A DNA stretch of 41,889 bases, taken from the IMG/VR virus record IMGVR_UViG_3300027759_000164, positions 1 to 41,889 of that record; one strand, given 5' to 3'. The notes below the pieces were generated by a model that saw nothing but the letters and a program-made list of their open reading frames with translations, did not search any database and was not told the origin of the DNA. Made by a program: the position numbers and the translations under genes. This document shows, one piece after another, positions 31,120-39,877 of the stretch. The DNA is from a virus. The first letter of the stretch is position 1. Each line of letters opens with the position of its first letter.

Positions 31120-31356
31120 TTATTCAAATGGCACGGGAATTTGTTGAAGAACAACTGTGGCTCTTTGTTGAGCAGTTTCATTTGTCCAGTATGTAGCTTC
31201 ATGAGAGTCATATTCTGCAGGGCCCCACAGCACTACAGCGCGAGGCAAGCCATTTATTTTGGCTACAATTTTTTTATCTGACATTTGATCTCTCACAGCT
31301 AGAACAGAAACTTCAGCTAATTCTATGGCAATTTCGGGTTGTACTACAATTTTCAT
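31120..31356 (-). CDS. Small hypothetical protein
   Basis: 78 residues: 'MKIVVQPEIAIELAEVSVLAVRDQMSDKKIVAKINGLPRAVVLWGPAEYDSHEA...'. Probably an alpha/beta domain. It lies 35 bp downstream of the tmRNA start, on the same strand but upstream of it. TAAATATA lies 6 nt before ATG 31356. No function can be assigned. Confidence 0.6.
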   Translation of the reverse strand: MKIVVQPEIAIELAEVSVLAVRDQMSDKKIVAKINGLPRAVVLWGPAEYDSHEATYWTNETAQQRATVVLQQIPVPFE

Positions 31357-31362
31357 ATTTTA

Positions 31363-31370
31363 TATATTTA
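31363..31370 (-). promoter_or_regulatory. Late-type box TAAATATA before gene 31120-31356
   Basis: 6 nt upstream of ATG 31356; could also feed the tmRNA. Confidence 0.45.
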
Positions 31371-31384
31371 TGCTAAAATCTAGT

Positions 31385-34018
31385 TTAAAAGAACGTAGTT
31401 ACTATAACAAGTCCCCCGGTTCCGGCACCACCAGCACCACCAGCACCGCTACCTATGGTTGCCCCGCCTCCTCCGCCGCCAGCACCATAACCGCCTCCGC
31501 TTCCTCCGTTGCCACCAGAACCAGTTGCAAATGTTGATGAGCCGCCGCCGCCGCCTGCAGAAGAAACGGAAGACGCATAAACTCCAGTAGAGCCACCATT
31601 TCCTCCAGCACCTCCAGAAGCAGTCGTGGATCCGGCGCCACCAGAGCCAGCTGCAAGAAGTGAAGCAGCGCCGCTGCCACCAGCACCTCCGTTGAATACA
31701 GCAGGTGTTGCGGAAATACCTCCACCACCTCCGCCGCCTGCACCACCTCTATTTGTCTGTGTGCCACTGGATCCAGATGCACCATAGCCGCCGCCACCAC
31801 CCGGATTTCCTGAATAAATACCGCCGGCACCTGCCCCCGCTGTTGTTACGTTTCCTCCAAGACCATTTGCACCTCCTGTAACCTGTAAATAATTATCAAA
31901 CTTTGAGGAACCGCCGGCGACTCCAACAATCCCTGCGCCGATGGACGCCGCTCCGGCGCCTCCAGTGCCAGCTGCACCTACTACAACAGACACCGTGGGT
32001 GCAATAGTGGAGGCATCTAAATAACCCTCCCACAGCCCGCCACCACCGCCGCCGCCGCCACCTGCACAAGATGTTCCTGAGGCGTATCTTGCACCGCCGC
32101 CTCCACCTCCTCCACCTCCTATTAGCATTACATATACACTTTTTGCATTAGCAGGTTTTGTCCAATTAAATGTTCCGGTTGCAGAAAACGTCTGAACATT
32201 AGTATATACTGGAATGCCGGTTAAATTACTTCCGTCACCATAATACGTTCCACTTATAGAAGGTGAACTTAAATAAGTTGTAAATGTTCCAGAATTAGCT
32301 GTTAATCCGCCGGACAGAGTCCCCCCGGTAACAGAAAATTTTCCATCTAAAGAAGTAGTTAATCCATAAATTTTATTTTGTGAAATTGCTGCATCAACAT
32401 CAACATCATCATTAAATATTAAAGAAGCTGTGGGTTGAATTATGTCGTCACTTGCTTTTAATAAGCCAGTGCCGCTAACAGATACAGCAGGCCCTTCAAC
32501 TCCGGTGGCCCCTGTAGGGCCGTCAACTCCAGTGGCTCCTGTAGGGCCGGCTGCCCCTTCTCCTCCATTTCCTCCCTGTGGCCCAGTAGCTCCTTGCGGG
32601 CCTTGAGGTCCAATCTGAGATGCATCACTACCATCTCTGCCCGCGACTCCCGTGGCTCCTTGAGGACCTTCTCCTCCGTTTCCTCCCTGTGGCCCAGTAG
32701 CTCCTGTGGGCCCAATTTGGGATGCATCACTACCAGCCGGACCAGTGGCTCCTGTAGGACCGGCGACTCCGGTGGCTCCTGTAGGTCCGGTGGCTCCCTC
32801 TCCTCCATTTCCTCCCTGTGGCCCAGTAGCTCCTGTGGGCCCGCCTGAGGGTCCAACGGGACCCTCAGGCCCTGTTGCTCCCGTGGGTCCAATGGGTCCT
32901 GTCTCTCCTATTCCAGTAGCACCTATATACGTATCCCCTCCAGTTCCTGTGGCTCCCTTATCTCCTGCAGGCCCCGTGGCTCCAGTGGCTCCTTCTGGGC
33001 CAGTGGCTCCTGTAGGTCCGTCCGGTCCTGAGGCTCCTTCTGGGCCAGTGGCTCCTTCTGGGCCAGTGGCTCCTGTATTTTCCATCCACAAACCAGAATT
33101 AGATTGAACAGTGGTATAAGTTGAATTCCATAAATTTCGTCCACTTAAAACGCTGCTTGCATTACTATCTAAGATATCTCCACTAAGAGGCAATAACATT
33201 GTACCTTCCTTGGTAAACGCCCATCGATGATAATCAACACCTCCATTTGGGTGTAAATTGGTTACTATATTAAATGCTCCAGATAATTCACCATAAGCAT
33301 TGTTATATAAAAAATTATTATCAGTTACAGCTACAAAAACATCATGATCATTTGATGTCATGGAAGCCCATGTATTAGGAGCTCCTACTAAATCTACGCC
33401 ACCGGCGTCCCAGTAATCACCTAAAAAGGCACTGTTAGGCAAAGTTAAACTGCCATCTGTATTTAAAACTACACTATAAGAACCACTTGATAATCTATCA
33501 GTTCTTGCACCAATGCCGGTAATGCCAGTCAAATTGCTGCCGTCTCCGTATAATTTATTTTGAACACTTAAATTATTAACATAAGTGGTGTTGGCTTGAG
33601 AGGCTATTAAACCGGAACCCAATAAAACTGTGTTATCAAATCCGTTTGTATTGTTATTTAAGCCAGCAGCAATGCTCAAATCACTATCAACAATATTGCC
33701 TTCTCCTCCTAATATAGAAGATCCTGAACCAGAAACTACATTTCCATAACCCCCGTTTATATTACTATAATAACCCGTAACTAAATTGGAGTCATAATTT
33801 ACATTAATAGAACTGGTATCAGAATTTAAAGTATAGGGTTGATATTTGTTGGCAGAAAATTCTAATACTTCTTGATGAGCCCCTTGTTCTTGGAGCGTAA
33901 AAATTTTGCCATCATAATAATTAATAGACAACATGCCCGCGCTCAAGGAAGAGACTGCGGGAGCTCTTCCTTGAACATTGGTTCTAAAATGTTGAATTAT
34001 ATTAGTAGGTTCGGCCAT
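31385..34018 (-). CDS. Tail fibre/adhesin with collagen-like and glycine-rich domains
   Basis: 877 residues. Residues 1-170 carry beta-helix style repeats ('[20 protein letters not shown]' and the like) and a small '[10 protein letters not shown]' motif that recurs later. About 315-510 is collagen-like Gly-X-Y sequence with repeated 'GATGPEG' and 'GPTGATG'. The C-terminal 250 residues are poly-Gly rich ('[15 protein letters not shown]'), as in phage adhesins whose glycine-rich loops stack as polyglycine helices and contact the host receptor. '[19 protein letters not shown]' opens that domain. A TAAGTAGT box lies 3 nt before ATG 34018. Confidence 0.85.
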   Translation of the reverse strand: MAEPTNIIQHFRTNVQGRAPAVSSLSAGMLSINYYDGKIFTLQEQGAHQEVLEFSANKYQPYTLNSDTSSINVNYDSNLVTGYYSNINGGYGNVVSGSGSSILGGEGNIVDSDLSIAAGLNNNTNGFDNTVLLGSGLIASQANTTYVNNLSVQNKLYGDGSNLTGITGIGARTDRLSSGSYSVVLNTDGSLTLPNSAFLGDYWDAGGVDLVGAPNTWASMTSNDHDVFVAVTDNNFLYNNAYGELSGAFNIVTNLHPNGGVDYHRWAFTKEGTMLLPLSGDILDSNASSVLSGRNLWNSTYTTVQSNSGLWMENTGATGPEGATGPEGASGPDGPTGATGPEGATGATGPAGDKGATGTGGDTYIGATGIGETGPIGPTGATGPEGPVGPSGGPTGATGPQGGNGGEGATGPTGATGVAGPTGATGPAGSDASQIGPTGATGPQGGNGGEGPQGATGVAGRDGSDASQIGPQGPQGATGPQGGNGGEGAAGPTGATGVDGPTGATGVEGPAVSVSGTGLLKASDDIIQPTASLIFNDDVDVDAAISQNKIYGLTTSLDGKFSVTGGTLSGGLTANSGTFTTYLSSPSISGTYYGDGSNLTGIPVYTNVQTFSATGTFNWTKPANAKSVYVMLIGGGGGGGGGARYASGTSCAGGGGGGGGGLWEGYLDASTIAPTVSVVVGAAGTGGAGAASIGAGIVGVAGGSSKFDNYLQVTGGANGLGGNVTTAGAGAGGIYSGNPGGGGGYGASGSSGTQTNRGGAGGGGGGGISATPAVFNGGAGGSGAASLLAAGSGGAGSTTASGGAGGNGGSTGVYASSVSSAGGGGGSSTFATGSGGNGGSGGGYGAGGGGGGATIGSGAGGAGGAGTGGLVIVTTFF

Positions 34019-34021
34019 ATT

Positions 34022-34029
34022 ACTACTTA
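34022..34029 (-). promoter_or_regulatory. Late-type box TAAGTAGT before adhesin gene
   Basis: 3 nt upstream of ATG 34018. Confidence 0.55.
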
Positions 34030-34042
34030 TGCGTTAAGTAGG

Positions 34043-35557
34043 TTAGAATGTGCCAGCATCTATATAAGAGTCGACAACTGTCACCCCTTGAATGGTGCCG
34101 CCTGTAAAAGACACATTAGAGGAAGACTGAAAGGCCAAATCTCCTAATCCTAAAGCAGCACTTGCTGTATAATAAGAAGTACTGCCTATTAAGGTCTCAC
34201 CAAAATTTGTCAATGATACAGCACATACAGAACTTGTCCCAGTGTACAAAGGCAATTGCCTTTCAGACATTGCTACTCCGGATAAACCCACTAAGGAATT
34301 AGGGTTTCTACCACTTGTAACACGACCCTGACCATCTGTGGTGACACTCAAATAAGAGCCCTCAACACCCACGTCTGTAAGACTTAAGGTGTCACCTTCC
34401 TTTTTAAGTCCAGTGCCAGCGGTAATTTGCCCAGCGCCGGAAAATTGGCTAAATGTAATGGGGTCTATTCCGATGATTATAACTCCACCGGTGCCAGTAC
34501 CAGTAGAAATTTGAACAAACCCTCTATTGGCGTTAACTGTCCCTTCTGTAACAAACAGATAATCCCCAGCAGCCACTTCACCTGGTATGCTTTGATTATA
34601 ATCTGAAGCCCTTATAAATGTTACATCATGGTTTACTCCATTGGCGACAATACTGTCAACCAACCAAACGCCGTTTTGTATTGGGTCTTGTTGATCTTTG
34701 ATTAATACTCTACTTTCTATATAAAGATCCACGCCGTCTATGGCTCCGATTATGTGTGAAGAAGGAATTACTGTATGAGATCCACCAAAACTCCACACTA
34801 GAGTATCATTAAGACCATAATCTGCTGGATTATAAACGGCTCCTGCAACTGGTATAGTTGTAGCAGCTTTAACTGCTGGATGGATGTTTATAGAAGAGGC
34901 TATGCCATCTACATACCTTTTATTAACCGCATCATAATCTCCTTCTGGATCTCCTAAAGTTGTTATTTTAGAAAATCCCATGTTAACGGAGGAAAGGGTG
35001 GTATATCCTATAAAAGTTTTGTTGCCTTCTATAATTTGATTGGTAGATGTATCCACTATGCCACTTGAAAGAGACCCAACAACAGAATCAACCATCCCAT
35101 GCACAAAAGCTGTAGAGGCCGCTTTGTTGCTCTTGTCATCGGTTGGCGCAGTAGAAACCAATGTTGTTACCGTGGAAGCATCTACTATAACATCAACCCC
35201 GACAAAATTGGTTGCACTTAATGTAGTAATACCCACAGAAGATAAACTATTATAAGAAGTAAAGTTGCCAAAATTAAAATCACTATTTCTAAAAGAAACT
35301 GGATTGTTAAAAGTTACATCTCCGTTAAAGGTTTTGTTGCCGTAAACATCTTGATTGCCTGCCAGGGAAACATAGGCACCAGACCCCGCTATAGCAATAG
35401 AAGTAACTGTATTTGTATCTAGACTACTAAAGCCATAATAAAGAGTGTTATCTACCTGATTATATGCAAGTTCGGCTGCAGATAAACCAACTGGTGCACC
35501 GGCTGCACCTTCTAATCTGCGTTTAATGGCTAAAATGTTGGAGGTATAAGGAGACAT
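34043..35557 (-). CDS. Tail fibre-type structural protein
   Basis: 504 residues, Ser/Thr/Gly/Asn-rich, low in Cys. The start 'MSPYTSNILAIKRRLEGAAGAPVGLSAAELAYNQVDNTLYYG' is the common opening of T4-like fibre and 'hyaluronidase-like' structural proteins. Repeats 'GNKTFNGDVTFNNPVSF' and 'EGNKTFIGYTTLSS' are typical trimeric-fibre beta repeats. It precedes the collagen/poly-Gly adhesin in transcription order, so it probably forms the proximal part or a sister fibre. TAAGTATT lies 7 nt before the ATG. Confidence 0.75.
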   Translation of the reverse strand: MSPYTSNILAIKRRLEGAAGAPVGLSAAELAYNQVDNTLYYGFSSLDTNTVTSIAIAGSGAYVSLAGNQDVYGNKTFNGDVTFNNPVSFRNSDFNFGNFTSYNSLSSVGITTLSATNFVGVDVIVDASTVTTLVSTAPTDDKSNKAASTAFVHGMVDSVVGSLSSGIVDTSTNQIIEGNKTFIGYTTLSSVNMGFSKITTLGDPEGDYDAVNKRYVDGIASSINIHPAVKAATTIPVAGAVYNPADYGLNDTLVWSFGGSHTVIPSSHIIGAIDGVDLYIESRVLIKDQQDPIQNGVWLVDSIVANGVNHDVTFIRASDYNQSIPGEVAAGDYLFVTEGTVNANRGFVQISTGTGTGGVIIIGIDPITFSQFSGAGQITAGTGLKKEGDTLSLTDVGVEGSYLSVTTDGQGRVTSGRNPNSLVGLSGVAMSERQLPLYTGTSSVCAVSLTNFGETLIGSTSYYTASAALGLGDLAFQSSSNVSFTGGTIQGVTVVDSYIDAGTF

Positions 35558-35564
35558 ATTTTTT

Positions 35565-35572
35565 AATACTTA
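35565..35572 (-). promoter_or_regulatory. Late-type box TAAGTATT before fibre gene
   Basis: 7 nt upstream of ATG 35557. Confidence 0.55.
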
Positions 35573-35938
35573 CTAAATGAACCCACCATCTGTGATAAAA
35601 TAAGGTGTATTTAAAACCATTTCATTAGCGGTAAGAATATTTGCAGAGTTATTTAACACAAACGTTGTAACTAATTCTTGATTAACTTCTATGGCACTGG
35701 TGGATAATATGTAGTTATAAGCCTGATCCCATTTATCTGCTCCCAATGAAACTACAGTGACAACATTATTCCAAGCAACTCTATCGGTATTAGCTACTAA
35801 TTCTGTTAAGATGGCACTCACTGCACATAGTGAATTCATTAAGAGGCCACTATCTGCAAAAAAATCGTGTGCTGATATATTATCAGCAAAAGTACTAGAA
35901 CCGTCTGCGGTTATATCATCTAAGAATCTAATGGCCAT
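35573..35938 (-). CDS. Small fibre/baseplate-associated structural protein
   Basis: 121 residues from ATG 35938. The open frame continues 21 codons upstream, but that would overlap the membrane protein gene, and TAAGTAAA sits 3 nt before 35938, so this start is preferred. 'MAIRFLDDITADGSSTFADNISAHDFFADS' resembles the N-terminal attachment segments of phage fibre proteins. The rest is Val/Asn/Thr-rich. It is first of the fibre genes in transcription order. Confidence 0.65.
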   Translation of the reverse strand: MAIRFLDDITADGSSTFADNISAHDFFADSGLLMNSLCAVSAILTELVANTDRVAWNNVVTVVSLGADKWDQAYNYILSTSAIEVNQELVTTFVLNNSANILTANEMVLNTPYFITDGGFI

Positions 35939-35941
35939 AAT

Positions 35942-35949
35942 TTTACTTA
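35942..35949 (-). promoter_or_regulatory. Late-type box TAAGTAAA before small fibre protein
   Basis: 3 nt upstream of ATG 35938; supports that start over the upstream one. Confidence 0.55.
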
Positions 35950-35954
35950 TTAAA

Positions 35955-36848
35955 TTATTTCTTATATCGAGCAACAAACCCACGACCCGGTCCTTGAACA
36001 AATTCGTGTATATTTTCTTCTATAGGCTCTTCTACAGGTTCTTTTATAATTTCTGCTGGCGCAGTAATGGGTAAGTCTGTGGGTTTAATTGGAAGAACTA
36101 TTGTTTCTTCTGTAACATATTTTTTTTGTACACTGTTAAATGCTAGAATTAAACAAATAGCCAAGGGATCAAAAACAAATACAATAGCAAGGGTTAACCA
36201 TTTAACCACCAAATCAACTGGCACCTCAAAGATCTTTGCAACAAATTGTAAAGTTCCAATATCAGAAGATTTATGTTTTTCTTCTGTTAATTCTATTATT
36301 TGTTCGCCAGAGTTTAAAACTTCCTTGGATATATTATTTATTTTATCATGTATTTCAGATATCTCCTTCCCAGATCGTTCTATATCATCATACACCGGCT
36401 TTGCGGCTCTACTGGACAATCCAGACAAACGTTTTTCCTGGGATTCTCTGGCATTGTTTAATACAACCAAACGCTGGTTTAAAGAAGCTATTTCTTGTTC
36501 CAAAAATACTTTCTTTGAATTAGTATTGTCTTGCTTAGAATCCACCAATTCTACTTTGGAATTATTTGCCTGATAAGCTCCTGTTAAAAATCCAAATATA
36601 CCCAATGATGTGATACACATTAATATCAACACCGCAGTTACCAGATAAGTTTTTAAAAGGCCTGCGGTTTTATTCCAATAACGCTGTAAATAACTGGCAG
36701 CTACCAGTTTTCCCACCTCTAAACTAGAGGCCATTATGCACACAGCAAGAAACTGCCCTGCATATAAATTTGCTAGACCCTGTACCGAAAAAAAAGCAGC
36801 ACAAGAAGCCACAATCAAAGCAACCAGTCCAACTAAATAATTAAACAT
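35955..36848 (-). CDS. Coiled-coil membrane protein
   Basis: 297 residues. About four membrane segments (roughly 3-20, 28-45, 69-90 and 215-240) flank a coiled coil at about 110-190 ('KKVFLEQEIASLNQRLVVLNNARESQ' type). The C-terminal tail is Pro/Glu-rich and ends 'GPGRGFVARYKK'. Two membrane blocks separated by an extended coiled coil suggest an inner-membrane protein with a large loop; the role is unknown. TAAGTATT lies 3 nt before ATG 36848. Confidence 0.65.
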   Translation of the reverse strand: MFNYLVGLVALIVASCAAFFSVQGLANLYAGQFLAVCIMASSLEVGKLVAASYLQRYWNKTAGLLKTYLVTAVLILMCITSLGIFGFLTGAYQANNSKVELVDSKQDNTNSKKVFLEQEIASLNQRLVVLNNARESQEKRLSGLSSRAAKPVYDDIERSGKEISEIHDKINNISKEVLNSGEQIIELTEEKHKSSDIGTLQFVAKIFEVPVDLVVKWLTLAIVFVFDPLAICLILAFNSVQKKYVTEETIVLPIKPTDLPITAPAEIIKEPVEEPIEENIHEFVQGPGRGFVARYKK

Positions 36849-36851
36849 GTT

Positions 36852-36859
36852 AATACTTA
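36852..36859 (-). promoter_or_regulatory. Late-type box TAAGTATT before coiled-coil membrane protein
   Basis: 3 nt upstream of ATG 36848. Confidence 0.55.
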
Positions 36860-36898
36860 GCTTTACTAGGCTTCAACTGCTATTGAAGGGATATTAGT

Positions 36899-37231
36899 TT
36901 ACAATTTGCCTCCTGCGCGATGGGTGGCTTTATCTCCTAGCATAATACTCCAAATATTTCGCACTTCATCCCTAAGAGAGTCTACAGAAGTCTCTTTAAT
37001 TGCTCCGGTCCGAAACCCAGAACAAGTAACATAATTAAGAACTCGGCGCACTCTCCAAGGATTACTTTTATCCACTTCAAAATATTTTCTTAATTTATTA
37101 ACACACTCTGGACCGTGTTCAACCCATTTACCTTTGAGCCACACTCTTAAAGTTTGCCATTCTGGATCATCTACTACTACTTGAATATTTGTAGCCTTTA
37201 CTTTACGAGCCAACTCTTGCATTTCTTCCAT
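36899..37231 (-). CDS. Hypothetical protein
   Basis: 110 residues, helical, with 'DPEWQTLRVWLKGKWVEHGPECVNKLRKYFEVDKSNPWRVRRVLNYVTCSG'. Basic overall (C-terminus 'HRAGGKL'). No family recognised. A weaker TAAGATTT box lies 4 nt before ATG 37231. Two bases separate it from the upstream gene. Confidence 0.55.
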   Translation of the reverse strand: MEEMQELARKVKATNIQVVVDDPEWQTLRVWLKGKWVEHGPECVNKLRKYFEVDKSNPWRVRRVLNYVTCSGFRTGAIKETSVDSLRDEVRNIWSIMLGDKATHRAGGKL

Positions 37232-37233
37232 AT

Positions 37234-37443
37234 TTAAATCTTAGCGGTTTTTTTAATAATATGCAATTCAAAAAGAGTATCTCCTTTAACTTTTTCAAAA
37301 GCTTTGACTACACATTTACATCCATCAAGGATGCAGTGAAAAATGTCACCACTCTCTAATTGAATGTCATTTTCTTTATTATGTTTTTCCGCATCTACAA
37401 TATAGACGCCGTTTTCTTGAGTGATGTATTGTTCTAAGTTCAT
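37234..37443 (-). CDS. Small hypothetical protein
   Basis: 69 residues: 'MNLEQYITQENGVYIVDAEKHN' then 'IQLESGDIFHCILDGCKCVVKAFEKV'. Two Cys are close together (GCKC). Beta-rich. The ATG overlaps the stop of the holin-like gene (ATGA), suggesting translational coupling. No function can be assigned. Confidence 0.55.
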   Translation of the reverse strand: MNLEQYITQENGVYIVDAEKHNKENDIQLESGDIFHCILDGCKCVVKAFEKVKGDTLFELHIIKKTAKI

Positions 37444-37727
37444 TTAATATTTGGATTTGTTGTATTGGTATTTTCTGTTAAAAGTGATGGAACGTCAACA
37501 TTTTTTATTTTTTTTTCTGAAGAATCATCTATAAAAGCTCTCCAAGCAATTAACCCTTGTAAGGCAAAATTTATAAAAACCATTAAAAGCTGAGACCAAG
37601 TGATTTTTAAATCTCCCCCAAAATGACAAATATAATGTTGTAAATCCGCTAGAAGTGCGGTCAAAGATGCTGTAACAACATATAAAAATAATTTTATATA
37701 ATAACTATTAAGACAAATTTTATGCAT
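37440..37727 (-). CDS. Small two-TM protein, holin-like
   Basis: 95 residues. Membrane segments at about 11-27 ('IKLFLYVVTASLTALLADL') and 47-64 ('LLMVFINFALQGLIAWRAF'), then a charged, Asn/Thr-rich tail ('DDSSEKKIKNVD'). This layout matches small phage holins in which 'GLIAWRAFID' follows the second segment. It is far from the lysis cassette, so it may be a second holin or a different membrane protein. TAAGTAAT lies 3 nt before ATG 37727. Confidence 0.5.
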   Translation of the reverse strand: MHKICLNSYYIKLFLYVVTASLTALLADLQHYICHFGGDLKITWSQLLMVFINFALQGLIAWRAFIDDSSEKKIKNVDVPSLLTENTNTTNPNIK

Positions 37728-37730
37728 ACT

Positions 37731-37738
37731 ATTACTTA
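37731..37738 (-). promoter_or_regulatory. Late-type box TAAGTAAT before holin-like gene
   Basis: 3 nt upstream of ATG 37727. Confidence 0.5.
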
Positions 37739-37797
37739 TCTCTTATTATCTCTCAGATTTTTTCTTAAATACTGGACATAGAGTATATATATTAGAA

Positions 37798-38043
37798 ATG
37801 AATGTAGGAGATACCATAGAATTGATAACAGAAACGAGAGAATTCTTAATAAATGATTATGAGTTTGTCTCCAATAAGGAAAATCCTACTTCTAAAGATC
37901 TTCTAAAACACGTCCGTGAATCTTTTAAAGACGGAGATCTGGATGAAATGCTTGAAGAGGTTTTGTTGGAATATGATTTTAGTAATGCAGATGAGGATTA
38001 TAAAATTTTATTATTAGTGTCAGCTTGCATATTTAAACAATAA
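37798..38043 (+). CDS. Small acidic protein
   Basis: 81 residues, acidic, helical: 'MNVGDTIELITETREFLIND...' and 'DLLKHVRESFKDGDLDEMLEEVLLEYDF'. No family recognised. It is one of few plus-strand genes in this part of the genome. It ends directly before a bidirectional terminator. Confidence 0.6.
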   Translation: MNVGDTIELITETREFLINDYEFVSNKENPTSKDLLKHVRESFKDGDLDEMLEEVLLEYDFSNADEDYKILLLVSACIFKQ

Positions 38044-38075
38044 AAAATGCCTCTAAAATTAATTAGAGGCATTTT
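38044..38075. terminator. Bidirectional intrinsic terminator
   Basis: The stem AAAATGCCTCTAA / TTAGAGGCATTTT around an AATTAA loop has A and T runs on both sides, so it can end transcription in both directions. It separates the plus-strand acidic gene from the convergent gene 38096-38347. Confidence 0.85.
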
Positions 38076-38095
38076 GGGTTAAAGATTATTTAATA

Positions 38096-38347
38096 TTAAC
38101 GCTTGCGACGATTACCCACCACACGGGCAAAGCGGCCCTTATTGTCACGAACATTGTGGAAGCGAGTCTCAAGAATTACATTATTGGTCCTATCAACTAG
38201 GCCGATGATGTTGTACTTTGAGGGGTTGATTGCTTCTGCAACTGCCTGAAGCTTGGTTGTCTTATCAGTCGTAGGACACATATCTGTGAAGGTTACGTCT
38301 GTGAGGTTACGGATTACGATGTTTGGGTTTGTTGTTGTTGTTGTCAT
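38096..38347 (-). CDS. Small basic protein with distinct codon use
   Basis: 83 residues from ATG 38347; the TTG 23 codons upstream is less likely. Starts with five Thr codons, then 'NPNIVIRNLTDVTFTDMCPTTDK', and ends in a basic tail 'NVRDNKGRFARVVGNRRKR'. It uses AAC, ATC, AAG and CGT much more than its AT-biased neighbours, a pattern usual for highly expressed genes or recent transfer. Function unknown; a DNA-binding or virion role is only a guess. A terminator follows its 3' end. Confidence 0.6.
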   Translation of the reverse strand: MTTTTTNPNIVIRNLTDVTFTDMCPTTDKTTKLQAVAEAINPSKYNIIGLVDRTNNVILETRFHNVRDNKGRFARVVGNRRKR

Positions 38348-38423
38348 AACTTTTATGTTGTTATAATAATAACCTCTAAAGAAGGGAACTCCACGGCTTT
38401 TCATAAACTTTTTCAAAAAAGAC

Positions 38424-38431
38424 TAAGTATT
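38424..38431 (+). promoter_or_regulatory. Late-type box TAAGTATT on the plus strand
   Basis: Exactly 3 nt upstream of ATG 38435, so the box is not limited to the minus strand. Confidence 0.55.
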
Positions 38432-38434
38432 TAC

Positions 38435-39028
38435 ATGAAAACTCTGTTGACGTTTGTCGTTGGGTTGATAAGTTTTTTAATGTGCTGTGCCTCTTTTGGA
38501 AACGGGGGGGCAGAAGTTGTAAAAATAAAAGAAACCCAATTGATTAGAAGAGCCTATCTAGATGTGCTAAATGTTCCTCCGTCTGTAAAAGAACTGGAGT
38601 GGTATCAGGTGTATAACACTAATGGATACGAGGTTGCTGTTGATACAATTTTATCCCGTCCTCCTAATTTTTTAATTCCTTCCCTCAAAAACACAATTAG
38701 AGATTTCTTACTGTCTTTAAAATACAGGACAAAGGAACCTGTATTGTTGACTTTGGAACAAAGAGATTTTATTGTCAAATATCAAAGCGGTGGACGGACT
38801 AACATTGAAGATGCGGATAAACAATTAATCCTTAATGCTATAGCAAGTAATGAACCCGGAGTAATGGAACCCATGGACTACCTCGCAGAATGTTTATTGG
38901 GGAGGGATACTACAGCAGTGGAAGCTACTCATCTTAATAAAATACTAAAAAGGTATCCCTCAGAAGAAGAGGGATACCTTGAAGTTTTGAAAGAAATAAA
39001 AACTTTTAAAGATTTTTACACCAAGTAA
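38435..39028 (+). CDS. Exported protein with DUF1549-like segment
   Basis: 197 residues. Hydrophobic N-terminal segment 'LLTFVVGLISFLMCCASFG' suggests a signal peptide, possibly a lipoprotein (two Cys). 'LIRRAYLDVLNVPPSVKELEWYQ' resembles the F-x-R-R-x-Y-L-D-x-x-G-x-x-P-T segment seen in DUF1549-type proteins of Planctomycetes and relatives; the match is short. TAAGTATT lies exactly 3 nt before ATG 38435. The last 13 bases overlap the convergent FkbM-like gene. Confidence 0.55.
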   Translation: MKTLLTFVVGLISFLMCCASFGNGGAEVVKIKETQLIRRAYLDVLNVPPSVKELEWYQVYNTNGYEVAVDTILSRPPNFLIPSLKNTIRDFLLSLKYRTKEPVLLTLEQRDFIVKYQSGGRTNIEDADKQLILNAIASNEPGVMEPMDYLAECLLGRDTTAVEATHLNKILKRYPSEEEGYLEVLKEIKTFKDFYTK

Positions 39029-39615
39029 TTTAAAACAAGTTCATCTCCTTGTTGTCTTCCAATAATGTATCCCAATTCTGTAGCAACTTTTAAAACTTCT
39101 TGTAATTGAACCGGGCACGTCAAACCATTGTTTTCAAAAATAATTTGTTTTGGTGTACTTTTTTTATTTTCTTTAAGATATAGAAAAAATCTTAATAAAA
39201 TTTGACAGTCTGCACCCTCTGTATCTATTTTTAGTATACCTATTTCTTGAACTTCGTGTTCCTTTAAAATTCTAGATATAGGAACCAACAACACTTCTTC
39301 TTTTCTAATTAAGTGTTGAATGCCCAATTTTATATGTTGAAAATGAAAATCTCCTATCTTGTTACATCCTCTCAACCAAAAAGGTAAATTATGTTTTAAT
39401 ATATCATCTGGGTGAATATAATATAAAAATCCCATTTCTTCTTTGTCATTAAATGACACAGCTAATTGTAATTTGGTTACCTTGGGTTTATCTGGTAACC
39501 TGTCTAAATAATATTTAAGAGGTTCTATAACCAGTCCGGTATCTTGATCAGAACATTTTTGAATTAAAGTATCAAAATCACTTGTTCCGATTTCCAAAAA
39601 ATCTAAATTTTTCAT
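39016..39615 (-). CDS. FkbM-like methyltransferase
   Basis: 199 residues. The N-terminal 'FLEIGTSDFDTL' is the SAM-binding glycine motif, 'GLVIEP' the acidic loop, and 'ILKIDTEGADCQILL' the second FkbM motif (L-K-I-D-T-E-G). FkbM methyltransferases modify sugars or hydroxyl groups, often on glycans. A glycosyltransferase gene lies about 450 bp upstream, so both may decorate virion proteins or cell surface glycans. Confidence 0.75.
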   Translation of the reverse strand: MKNLDFLEIGTSDFDTLIQKCSDQDTGLVIEPLKYYLDRLPDKPKVTKLQLAVSFNDKEEMGFLYYIHPDDILKHNLPFWLRGCNKIGDFHFQHIKLGIQHLIRKEEVLLVPISRILKEHEVQEIGILKIDTEGADCQILLRFFLYLKENKKSTPKQIIFENNGLTCPVQLQEVLKVATELGYIIGRQQGDELVLNYLV

Positions 39616-39632
39616 ATTAAAAGAATAATCTT

Positions 39633-39872
39633 TTATAATTTTTTAAGTTCATATTTTACTTCCCAATTTAATCTTTTTAATATTTTTACTGCTTGAGGGT
39701 CTTTAATAGACCAATCTGTCTCTGAATTATCAGAGTGAAATTTTCTTAAAAAATTGTTGCGTAATTCTAAAAGAGGAATTACTGTAGTATCTAACCAATT
39801 TCCATAAGGGTTTATTTTTGACAATTGCTTATCTATTGATTCTATAATCCAGTGTAGGTCTGATTCTGTCAT
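39633..39872 (-). CDS. Small hypothetical protein
   Basis: 79 residues from ATG 39872; the open frame extends further upstream through the tRNA-Gln gene, but that extension is not credible coding. Sequence: 'MTESDLHWIIESIDKQLSKINPYGNWLDTTVIPLLELRNNFLRKF...'. Helical, charged. No family recognised. It lies between the FkbM-like gene and tRNA-Gln. Confidence 0.5.
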   Translation of the reverse strand: MTESDLHWIIESIDKQLSKINPYGNWLDTTVIPLLELRNNFLRKFHSDNSETDWSIKDPQAVKILKRLNWEVKYELKKL

Positions 39873-39877
39873 AAAAA

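Noticed and set aside
32480-33080. Regular short repeats resembling a CRISPR-like array
   Set aside because: The repeats are in frame Gly-X-Y codons with variable unit lengths and no spacers.
32594-33107. Long plus-strand open frames opposite the fibre gene
   Set aside because: They are Pro/Ser/Gly-rich shadows of the Gly-X-Y collagen repeats on the minus strand; no start signal and no independent coding evidence.
38348-38416. N-terminal extension of the basic protein 38096-38347 from a TTG
   Set aside because: The ATG at 38347 begins the codon-biased region, and the upstream part has different composition.
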